From positions 1 through 18,192 of the forward strand of contig JASLES010000047.1 in assembly GCA_030151005.1 (NCBI GenBank): 18,192 nt of DNA, given 5' to 3'. Position numbers and translations under genes: made by a program. Positions 1 to 6,204 of the stretch are shown here, piece by piece. The stretch's first letter is position 1. Each line of letters starts with the position of its first letter. The notes beneath the pieces are model-generated. The model ran no database searches. It saw only the letters and a program-made list of their open reading frames with translations, and was not told the origin of the DNA. Source of the DNA: Silvimonas sp. (GTDB lineage: Bacteria > Pseudomonadota > Gammaproteobacteria > Burkholderiales > Chitinibacteraceae).

Positions 1-558
1 CAATCGGGCCACGCCTACGGCAAATCCATCCGCACCGTGAAGACCTGCGTGGGCAGCGAGTTCTGCCGCTTTGGCACACAGAACAGCACCCAGATGGGCA
101 TTGATCTGGAAACCATGCTGGCCAATATGTGGAGCCCGCACAAAGTGAAACTGGCCGTCTCTGGCTGCCCGCGCAACTGCGCTGAAGCCGGGATCAAAGA
201 CGTCGGGGTGATCGCGGTGGATAGCGGTTGGGAGCTTTACGTCGGTGGCAATGGCGGTATCAAAACTGAAGTAGCCCAGTTCTTGTGCAAGGTAAAAACG
301 GCTGAGGAAGTGAAGGAATTCAGCGGGGCCTTCCTGCAGTTGTACCGCGAAGAAGCCTATTACCTGGACCGCACCGTGCACTACATCGAGCGCGTGGGGC
401 TGGATTACATCAAGCAAAAAGTGGTTGAGGACGAGGCTGGCCGCAAAGCGTTGTATGAACGCTTGCTGTACTCGCTGGAAGGCCTGCGTGATCCGTGGGC
501 GGAGCGGATTGCGGGTAAGCAGAGGAATGAGTTTATTCCGTTGAAGGTGGTGGCGTAG
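1..558 (+). CDS. nirB: Nitrite reductase (NADH) large subunit NirB, C-terminal part
   Basis: This is the last 185 residues of the assimilatory siroheme nitrite reductase large subunit, which reduces nitrite to ammonium in the cytoplasm with electrons from NAD(P)H. Frame 1 is open from the first base, so the gene begins outside the window; the GTG at 37 is internal. The visible part is the second half of the sulfite/nitrite reductase domain. It has the four cysteines that bind the 4Fe-4S cluster bridged to siroheme: C16-x5-C22 (TCVGSEFC) and C56-x3-C60 (GCPRNC), followed by AEAGIKD. The last 100 or so residues are the helical tail usual for NirB. The partner nirD normally follows within a few bases, but here a 724-bp repeat element lies between them. 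I am sure of the family; the upstream FAD and NAD domains cannot be seen. Confidence 0.95.
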   Translation, partial: QSGHAYGKSIRTVKTCVGSEFCRFGTQNSTQMGIDLETMLANMWSPHKVKLAVSGCPRNCAEAGIKDVGVIAVDSGWELYVGGNGGIKTEVAQFLCKVKTAEEVKEFSGAFLQLYREEAYYLDRTVHYIERVGLDYIKQKVVEDEAGRKALYERLLYSLEGLRDPWAERIAGKQRNEFIPLKVVA

Positions 559-639
559 GTGGTTTGCTGCGGGATTGAGGGTGTTAGCGCCTTCGGCACG
601 GGTTTAAAGGCGTTTGATACCGGCGGTGGCCGGGGCACG

Positions 640-669
640 TTACTTTCTTTGCTTCGCCAAAGAAAGTAA
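640..669. repeat. Left terminal hairpin of element copy 1
   Basis: TTACTTTCTTTG (640-651) pairs perfectly with CAAAGAAAGTAA (658-669) around the loop CTTCGC. It is the short-loop form; the equivalent hairpin of copy 2 carries an extra block in the loop. Confidence 0.8.
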
Positions 670-786
670 CCAAAGAGAGGCGACCCTAGCCTGGCGGCCC
701 TCCGGGCTTCCCTCAGTCGGTCGGGAGCCTTGGGTCTCCCTCCACTCCTTCGGCGCTGGGCTTTGACGGGGGAGGAAAGTCAAAAG

Positions 787-850
<64 letters not shown>

Positions 851-936
851 CAAATCGTCTGTGCGCTGGCTTTTGTAGGGTGGATTCGGAGCGTAGCGAC
901 AATCCACCGCAAGCAGCCCAACGGGCTGCGGACTGG

Positions 937-969
937 ATTCCCGCCAAGGGGGCCGCCGAGGTCGGGAAT
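937..969. repeat. dRS3-like repeat split by an inserted block
   Basis: ATTCCCG (937-943) and CGGGAAT (963-969) are the arms of a dRS3-type repeat. The loop is enlarged to 19 bases and contains GGGGCCGCCGAGG (949-961). The same place in copy 2 (5775-5794) has an intact 20-bp repeat with a 4-base loop, so copy 1 looks as if it gained the block. Confidence 0.6.
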
Positions 970-1210
970 GACGAAGTGGTGGGCCAGGTGCACCGTTCTT
1001 GCAAATAGACGGTTTGTGGGGTTTGGCTGTTGATGTTGCCGTTGCTTTTGACGTACCTCCCCTCCGGCAGTGCCGAGCATCGCAGCAAGGTGCGGGGTTT
1101 CGGCGGAGGGGTGTTTGAGGGCGCAGCCCGAGTTCCCGCAGCCAGCCGCGCCTTGCGAGAAGCGCAGGGAACCCCGAAGGGGCGCTGTCGCAGGGTCGCC
1201 TTTTCTTTGG

Positions 1211-1256
1211 TTACTTTCTTTGGGGCCGCCGAGGCTGGCGAAGCAAAAGAAAGTAA
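1211..1256. repeat. Right terminal hairpin of element copy 1, expanded loop
   Basis: TTACTTTCTTTG (1211-1222) pairs with CAAAAGAAAGTAA (1244-1256), with one unpaired A. The loop carries GGGGCCGCCGAGG (1222-1234) ahead of the usual GCGAAG. The matching hairpin of copy 2 (6055-6086) lacks this block. Confidence 0.75.
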
Positions 1257-1371
1257 CGTGCTCCGGGCACCCCCGGTATGCAAAACACCGCGCCGCAGGC
1301 GCTAACAACATGGTTTGGTTTTTCGCCTTCATCGGCATGACGAATCTGGAACAACAAGGATGATGAACACC

Positions 1372-1698
1372 ATGAACATGAACACCCCAACCCCTTGGGT
1401 GCAAATCTGCGCCATCGATGACATCCCCCCGCTGGGCAGCCGCGTGCTGGAACGCCCGGCTGGCAATGTCGCCATCTTCCGCACCGCCACCGACACCGTC
1501 TTCGCCCTGCTGGACCACTGCCCGCACAAGGGCGGCCCATTATCGCAAGGCATCGTCCATGGCGAGAGCGTGACCTGTCCGCTGCACGCCTGGAATATCG
1601 ACCTTGCCACCGGCCAGGCCCGCGCGCCGGATGAAGGCTGTGCGCGGCGCTTTGCCGCCAAAGTGGAAAACGGCCAGGTGTTTGTCAGCCTGTCCTGA
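1372..1698 (+). CDS. nirD: Nitrite reductase small subunit NirD (Rieske type)
   Basis: NirD is the small partner of NirB in the cytoplasmic NAD(P)H nitrite reductase. The 108-residue product from 1372 is a single Rieske domain of normal length. It carries both ligand pairs of a 2Fe-2S Rieske cluster: C50-x-H52 (CPHKGGPL) and C69-x2-H72 (CPLHAW). Some NirD proteins, including that of E. coli as I recall, have lost these ligands, so this one probably binds a real cluster. The start is uncertain: in-frame ATGs lie at 1360, 1363, 1372 and 1378. AAGGA at 1356-1360 is too close to 1363 and rather far (11 nt) from 1372, which I chose because it gives the usual family length. The gene is separated from nirB by a repeat element and from nasA by 151 bp holding another inverted repeat. 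Confidence 0.93.
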   Translation: MNMNTPTPWVQICAIDDIPPLGSRVLERPAGNVAIFRTATDTVFALLDHCPHKGGPLSQGIVHGESVTCPLHAWNIDLATGQARAPDEGCARRFAAKVENGQVFVSLS

Positions 1699-1724
1699 TT
1701 ATTGAGCGATATATGGACATGACG

Positions 1725-1840
1725 AGAGCCGCCAATACAACCCAGTGCAACGGTGCTGGCAAGGCATGCGAAGCGCAGGCAGTACAAGTCGGTACGACAA
1801 GCAAGCATAACGCCGCCAGCAGGGTTGTATTGGCGGCTCT
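1725..1840 (+). repeat. 116-bp element with perfect 19-bp inverted arms
   Basis: AGAGCCGCCAATACAACCC (1725-1743) is the exact reverse complement of 1822-1840. Just inside, TGCTGGC (1754-1760) pairs with GCCAGCA (1815-1821), so the RNA can form a long stem of 19 + 7 bp with a 10-base bulge on the left side. The interior (GCGAAGCGCAGGCAGTACAA, then GGTACG and AACGCCG) resembles, from memory, a dispersed Neisseria repeat found near Correia elements. The right arm ends immediately before the nasA Shine-Dalgarno GGAGG (1841-1845). It could act as a transcript-processing or translation-control hairpin, or be only a repeat; which one is not known. Confidence 0.75.
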
Positions 1841-1849
1841 GGAGGCCGC

Positions 1850-4549
1850 ATGAAAACCATCACCCGATCCACCTGCTGCTATTGCGGCGTCGGCTGTGGC
1901 GTGCTGATTGAATCAGACGGCGAGAAGATTACCGGCATCCAGGGCGACCCGGCGCACCCGGCCAATTATGGCCGGCTTTGCACCAAGGGCATGACGTTGC
2001 CGCTGACTGCAGCCAGCCAAACCAACCGGGCGTTGTACCCGGAAATCCGCATCAACCGGGATAGCGAGCGCCAGCGCGTAGATTGGGATACCGCGCTGGA
2101 TACCGTGGCGTTACGGTTTGCCGACATCATCCGCCAGCACGGCCCGGATGCGGTGGCGTTTTATATCTCCGGCCAGTTACTGACCGAGGATTACTACGTT
2201 TTCAACAAGCTGGCCAAAGGCTTGATTGGTACCAACAATATCGATACCAACTCGCGCCTGTGCATGTCCAGCGCGGTGTCTGGCTACAAGCTCAGCCTGG
2301 GGGCAGATGGGCCACCCACGCGTTACGAAGACCTGGAACTGGCCGATTGCGTGCTGTTTGCGGGCTCCAATATGGCATGGGCACACCCGGTGTTGTACCG
2401 CCGGCTGGAAGCAGCCAAAGCCACCCGCGCAGATGTGAAATGGATTGTGGTTGACCCGCGCCGCACCGACACCGCCGCCATGGCAGACTTGCATTTGCAA
2501 ATCCAGCCGGGTACGGATGTCGCCCTCTTCAACGGCATGCTGCACCACCTGATCTGGGAAGACCTGATCAATGCAGATTTCATTGCCAGTCACACCGATG
2601 GCTTTGCCGAACTGAAAAAACTGGTGCGCGATTACACGCCGCGCATGGCCGCCGAAATCTGTGGCATTACCGAAGCCGATCTGATGACTGCCGCCGAATG
2701 GTTTGGCCGCAGCCAGGGCGCACTTTCCCTCTACTGCATGGGGCTGAACCAGTCTGCGCACGGCACCGACAAAAACCTGGCGCTGATCAACCTGCACCTG
2801 GCTACCCGCCAGATTGGCAAACCCGGCGCCGGGCCGTTTTCGCTTACCGGCCAGCCCAACGCCATGGGCGGGCGCGAAGTGGGCGGTATGGCCACCATGC
2901 TGGCCGCGCACCGCGACATTACCAATGCCGATCATCGCGCAGAAGTTGCCAGGTTGTGGGGCATCGATACCGAGCGCCTCTCCCCCACACCCGGCCTGCC
3001 GGCGGTAGAGATGTTCAACGCCATCCGCGCCGGCAAGATCAAAGCGGTGTGGATTGCCTGTACCAACCCGGTGCATTCCATGCCGGATATCAACCTTGTC
3101 CGCGAAGCCCTGAACACTGCCGAGTTTGTGGTCGTGCAAGAAGCGTTCCTCAACACAGACACCGTGCCGTATGCGGATGTCGTCCTGCCCGCCGCCACCT
3201 GGGGTGAGAAATCCGGCACGGTCACCAACTCTGAACGCCGCATCAGCCGCGTGCGCCCGGCCGTCACCGGCCCTGGCGAGGTACGCGGCGACTGGTGGAT
3301 GGCCAATGAAGTTGGCCGCCGGCTGGAGGCACAAATCCACCCGGCCCGATTCAGCCTGTTCGGCTTTGCCAATGAAGAACAGGTGTTTAACGAACACCGC
3401 CGCCTGACCGAGGGCAAAGACCTGGATATCACCGGTCTCTCTTACGGCATTCTGGAAAGCCACGGCCCGCAACAATGGCCCATGCCCGTGGTTGAGGCTT
3501 ATGGTGAAACCCGTGGGCAGGCCCGCCGTTATGAAGATGGCGTGTTCGCCACCGCTGACGGCAAAGCCCGTTTCAACGTAACGCCGTATCTGCCGGTGGC
3601 CGAGCCCACCAACTCGCGCTATCCATTCCATTTACTGACAGGCCGCCTGCGTGACCAATGGCACGGCATGAGCCGTACCGGCCGTGTACCGCGCCTGTTT
3701 GCCCACACGCCAGAAGCCGCGCTAACCATGAACCCGATGGACGCCGAGCGCCGGGGCCTGAAGGCGGGCGAACTGGTCAAGATATCCAGCAAGCGCGGCG
3801 GACTGATTCTGCCGCTGAGCCTGTCAGATGAAGTCACCACCGGCAGTGTCTTTGCCGCCATGCACTGGAATGCCCAATTTCTCAACAGTGGCGGGATCAA
3901 TGAATCGACCATCGGCGCGGTGGACCGCAAATCGTTCCAGCCAGAACTCAAGCACGCGGCGGTGCGGGTCGAACGCGCTGATTTGCCATGGCGCCTCACG
4001 GCCGCCTGCAGGGGCGATACGCAAGCCTTGCAAGCCGCCTTGCAACCCCTACTCAAAGACTGCGCTTATGCCGCCATCACCATGGCGGGTGACGACGTGG
4101 CCATCCTGAAAGCCGCTGCTGACTCTGCCCCCGCCGGCTGGCTGGAACAACTCTTTGTTGCACTGGACCTCTACCCCGGCCCGGACGTGCTGGAATACCG
4201 CGACGTGCGCCGTGGCATGGTCAAACGCGTGGGCTGGCAAGACGGCGTACTGCATGGTTTTGTCTGGGCAGGAGATGTCACCGGATCAGACCAGTTGCTG
4301 GAACAACTGATTGCCGCTGAACCGTGGCAAGGCGCGCGCATTACCGTGTTCAGCCCCAAAACCGGCAACGCCACGCGTGACCGGGTGGTGTGCAATTGCA
4401 AGCAAGTGAAAGAATCGCAAATCCGCGAGTTGATCGCGCAAGGCGCAGATGTCGATGGCCTGAAAAACAAGCTGGGCTGCGGCACCGTCTGCGGCTCTTG
4501 TGTACCGGAACTCAAACGCATGTGCAGCACCACCGCCATTGCCTCGTAA
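1850..4549 (+). CDS. nasA: Assimilatory nitrate reductase, catalytic subunit NasA
   Basis: NasA reduces nitrate to nitrite in the cytoplasm at a molybdenum bis-MGD centre and supplies the substrate of NirBD. The 899-residue protein begins with the 4Fe-4S motif C9-x2-C12-x3-C16 and C44 (GRLCTKG). RLCMSSAVSGYK follows, with Cys138 the expected Mo ligand, then the long molybdopterin oxidoreductase domain and the dinucleotide-binding domain (from about residue 580). The C-terminus (about 844-895) is a BFD-like 2Fe-2S domain with C848-x-C850 and C877-x3-C881-x2-C884, as in Klebsiella-type NasA. The start is fixed by GGAGG at 1841-1845, 4 nt before ATG. No NADH/FAD electron-transfer subunit (NasB/NasC type) is visible nearby, so the electron donor is unknown. 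cobA follows after 14 bp. Confidence 0.96.
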   Translation: MKTITRSTCCYCGVGCGVLIESDGEKITGIQGDPAHPANYGRLCTKGMTLPLTAASQTNRALYPEIRINRDSERQRVDWDTALDTVALRFADIIRQHGPDAVAFYISGQLLTEDYYVFNKLAKGLIGTNNIDTNSRLCMSSAVSGYKLSLGADGPPTRYEDLELADCVLFAGSNMAWAHPVLYRRLEAAKATRADVKWIVVDPRRTDTAAMADLHLQIQPGTDVALFNGMLHHLIWEDLINADFIASHTDGFAELKKLVRDYTPRMAAEICGITEADLMTAAEWFGRSQGALSLYCMGLNQSAHGTDKNLALINLHLATRQIGKPGAGPFSLTGQPNAMGGREVGGMATMLAAHRDITNADHRAEVARLWGIDTERLSPTPGLPAVEMFNAIRAGKIKAVWIACTNPVHSMPDINLVREALNTAEFVVVQEAFLNTDTVPYADVVLPAATWGEKSGTVTNSERRISRVRPAVTGPGEVRGDWWMANEVGRRLEAQIHPARFSLFGFANEEQVFNEHRRLTEGKDLDITGLSYGILESHGPQQWPMPVVEAYGETRGQARRYEDGVFATADGKARFNVTPYLPVAEPTNSRYPFHLLTGRLRDQWHGMSRTGRVPRLFAHTPEAALTMNPMDAERRGLKAGELVKISSKRGGLILPLSLSDEVTTGSVFAAMHWNAQFLNSGGINESTIGAVDRKSFQPELKHAAVRVERADLPWRLTAACRGDTQALQAALQPLLKDCAYAAITMAGDDVAILKAAADSAPAGWLEQLFVALDLYPGPDVLEYRDVRRGMVKRVGWQDGVLHGFVWAGDVTGSDQLLEQLIAAEPWQGARITVFSPKTGNATRDRVVCNCKQVKESQIRELIAQGADVDGLKNKLGCGTVCGSCVPELKRMCSTTAIAS

Positions 4550-4563
4550 GACTGGAGAACACC

Positions 4564-5307
4564 ATGGATCACGGCAAAGTCACACTGTTGGGCGCAGGCC
4601 CGGGCGATCTGGAACTCTTGACCCTGAAAGCCGTACGCGCGCTGGCCGCAGCCGATATCTTGCTGCTGGATGATCTGGCCAACGCCGATATCGTCACCCT
4701 CGCCCCGCAGGCGCAGGTAATCCGCGTGGGTAAACGCGGCGGGTGCAAATCCACCCCGCAAGACTTTATCCAGCGGCTGATGCGTCGTTATGCGCTGCAA
4801 GGCAAACACGTAGTGCGGGTAAAAGGGGGCGAAGTCTTGCTGTTTGGCCGGGCCGGGGAGGAAATCACCTGGCTGCGTCAGCACAATATTGCGGTGGAAA
4901 TCATCAACGGCATTAGCTCTGGCCTTGCCGCTGCGGCGGCAATGAATATCTCGCTCACCCACCGTGAACACTGCCAGGGCGTGACGTTTGTCACCGCCCA
5001 TATGCAAGACCACAGCGAACCAGACTGGCACGCACTGGCGGCAACCGGAACAACATTGGTGATTTATATGGGGATGAGCCGGATTGATAGCCTGGCTTCG
5101 GGTTTGATGGCGACCTTGCCCGGTTCTACGCCGGCGGCTGTGGTGCAAAACGCCAGTACTGCGGCGGAACGGCGGTTGCTGACGACGCTGGATCAGCTCG
5201 CGGCCTGTAGCCAGCAGCAAGGGTTTGGCAGTCCGGCGATTATTCTGGTGGGCAGTGCTGTGGGGGAAAGTGATGTGGTGCGGAGTGAGGGGTTGGTTGC
5301 AGCGTGA
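4564..5307 (+). CDS. cobA: Uroporphyrinogen-III C-methyltransferase
   Basis: This SAM-dependent enzyme of 247 residues methylates uroporphyrinogen III twice to give precorrin-2, the precursor of the siroheme that NirB needs. That explains its place at the end of the nitrate operon, 14 bp after nasA. Family marks are VTLLGAGPGDLELLTLKA near the N-terminus, the VRVKGG...LFGRAGEE loop (about residues 87-103), the LTHRE...VTFVTAH stretch and LVIYMGM. The start at 4564 is supported by GGAG at 4554-4557; the same frame runs further upstream but only over the end of nasA. One oddity: the usual KGGDPFxFGRG loop reads KGGEVLLFGRA, so the Asp-Pro pair is lost. CysG-type oxidase and chelatase domains are absent, so siroheme must be completed by other enzymes. 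It may be a divergent nitrate-specific paralogue. Confidence 0.92.
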   Translation: MDHGKVTLLGAGPGDLELLTLKAVRALAAADILLLDDLANADIVTLAPQAQVIRVGKRGGCKSTPQDFIQRLMRRYALQGKHVVRVKGGEVLLFGRAGEEITWLRQHNIAVEIINGISSGLAAAAAMNISLTHREHCQGVTFVTAHMQDHSEPDWHALAATGTTLVIYMGMSRIDSLASGLMATLPGSTPAAVVQNASTAAERRLLTTLDQLAACSQQQGFGSPAIILVGSAVGESDVVRSEGLVAA

Positions 5308-5313
5308 ATAGAT

Positions 5314-5330
5314 GGGGCCGAGACGGCCCC
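5314..5330 (+). terminator. GC hairpin after cobA (weak terminator candidate)
   Basis: GGGGCC (5314-5319), loop GAGAC, GGCCCC (5325-5330) lies 6 bp after the cobA stop. There is no T-run after it (GTTCTC), so termination here would be weak. It may instead protect the 3' end of the transcript. Confidence 0.4.
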
Positions 5331-5417
5331 GTTCTCTGGCGAGAACCACTTCTGTGGTTAGCGCCTTGCGACGCGGGTTTGAAAGGCGTTTTGATACCCG
5401 CGGTGGCGGGAGCACGT

Positions 5418-5460
5418 CACTTTCTTTGCTTCGCCACCTCGGCGGCCCCAAAGAAAGTAA
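5418..5460. repeat. Left terminal hairpin of element copy 2, expanded loop
   Basis: TCACTTTCTTTG pairs (one mismatch) with CAAAGAAAGTAA (5449-5460). The loop contains CCTCGGCGGCCCC (5437-5449), the reverse complement of the block in the right hairpin of copy 1. Confidence 0.7.
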
Positions 5461-5582
5461 CCAAAGAAAGGCGACCCAGCCCTGCGGCCCTCCGGGCTTC
5501 CCTCAGTCGGTCGGGAGCCCTGGGTCTCCCTCCACTCCTTCGGCGCTGGGCTTTAATGGGGGAGGAAAGTCAAAAACAACCC

Positions 5583-5612
5583 CAACAACAACAACAACAA
5601 CAACAACAACAG
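5583..5612. repeat. (CAA)9 triplet tract
   Basis: Nine perfect CAA units (5583-5609) and one CAG stand at the same place as the (CAA)8 tract of copy 1. The difference in unit number and in the following units fits slippage. Confidence 0.85.
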
Positions 5613-5667
5613 CGAAAACCCAAAGCAACGGCAACGGCCAATCTCACCCGCATCCCACTGACTCGTC

Positions 5668-5688
5668 ATTCCGGCCTTGAGCCGGAAT
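5668..5688. repeat. REP-like short palindrome ATTCCGGC/GCCGGAAT
   Basis: An 8-bp perfect stem (5668-5675 with 5681-5688) surrounds the loop CTTGA and is set in a CGTCATTCCGG...CCGGAATCCAG context typical of dispersed proteobacterial palindromes. Copy 1 lacks it. Confidence 0.6.
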
Positions 5689-5774
5689 CCAGCTGCGATG
5701 CTTGCATGCCACTCAGGGCGATTCAGGACGGGCACGGTAATCCACCACAAGCAGCCCGTTAGGCTGCGGACTGG

Positions 5775-5794
5775 ATTCCCGCCTCCGCGGGAAT
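5775..5794. repeat. dRS3-like 20-bp repeat
   Basis: ATTCCCGC (5775-5782), loop CTCC, GCGGGAAT (5787-5794), followed by GACG. It fits the neisserial dRS3 pattern ATTCCC-N8-GGGAAT exactly in length. In Neisseria such repeats occur in intergenic arrays and serve as targets for filamentous-phage integration; no phage gene is seen here. Confidence 0.6.
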
Positions 5795-5842
5795 GACGAC
5801 GTGGTGGGCGAGGTGAATCGTTCTTGCGAGCAGACGGTTTGC

Positions 5843-5870
5843 GGGGTTGGGGTTGGGGTTGGGGCTGGGG
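5843..5870 (+). repeat. Tandem GGGGTT array, G-quadruplex candidate
   Basis: Five G4 tracts (5843-5846, 5849-5852, 5855-5858, 5861-5864, 5867-5870) are separated by two-base loops TT, TT, TT and CT. This fits the standard intramolecular G-quadruplex pattern on the + strand. Copy 1 has only a weak remnant at the same place (around 1015-1025). Confidence 0.75.
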
Positions 5871-6054
5871 TTGCCTTTGAAGTTGGCGTTGCTTTTGACG
5901 TACCTCCCCTCCGGCAGTGCCGAGCATCGCAGCGAAGTCCGGAGTTTCGGCGAAGGGGTGTTTGAGCGAAGCGAGTTCCCGTAGCCAGCCGGACTTTGCG
6001 AGAAGCGCAGGGAACCCCGAAGGGGCGCTGTCGCAGGGGTCGCCTTTCTTTTGG

Positions 6055-6086
6055 TTACTTTTCTTTGGCGAAGCAAAGAAAAGTAA
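6055..6086. repeat. Right terminal hairpin of element copy 2
   Basis: TTACTTTTCTTTG (6055-6067) pairs perfectly with CAAAGAAAAGTAA (6074-6086) around GCGAAG. The extra T on one side is matched by an extra A on the other compared with copy 1. This is a compensatory change, suggesting the stem matters or is copied as a unit. Confidence 0.75.
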
Positions 6087-6204
6087 CGTGCTCCGGCCAC
6101 CGCCGGTATCAAAACCACCGCGCCGTCAGGCGCTAACACCGTTTGTGATTCCAGTTCGGTAATACCAAATAGAACATCACCACCCCGCCCCCTCCAAACA
6201 ACAC

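Larger units (their letters stand above)
5357..6137. repeat. Non-coding inverted-repeat element, copy 2 (after cobA)
   Basis: This 781-bp relative of the element at 583-1306 has the same orientation and the same ends (GTTAGCGCC 5357-5365, GGCGCTAAC 6129-6137). Its outer arms also match: terminal hairpins at 5418-5460 and 6055-6086, a CAA tract, then CGTACCTCCCCTCC and CGCAGGGAACCCCGAAGGGG. Its centre differs. It holds an ATTCCGGC/GCCGGAAT hairpin, an intact dRS3-like repeat and a GGGGTT array. Of the GGTGGATT/AATCCACC hairpin of copy 1 it keeps only the right arm. The copies thus share a frame but have exchanged central modules. Open frames inside are low-complexity and not called. It fills the gap between cobA and the convergent clc gene. 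Confidence 0.85.

Noticed and set aside
1725..1840. tRNA or known riboswitch in the nirD-nasA gap
   Set aside because: The fold is one long stem with a large loop; there is no cloverleaf, no TTC-arm sequence and no riboswitch core I recognise.
2177..3631. 484-residue open frame antisense to nasA
   Set aside because: It is a shadow of the high-G+C coding frame of nasA, with no ribosome site and no recognisable domain.
4171..5451. 426-residue open frame antisense to nasA end and cobA
   Set aside because: It is a shadow of two well-supported genes and runs into the repeat element.
5304..6162. Open frames in the cobA-clc gap (152, 126, 124, 122 residues)
   Set aside because: The same repeat sequence is read in several frames; similar text is translated from copy 1, as expected for a non-coding repeat.
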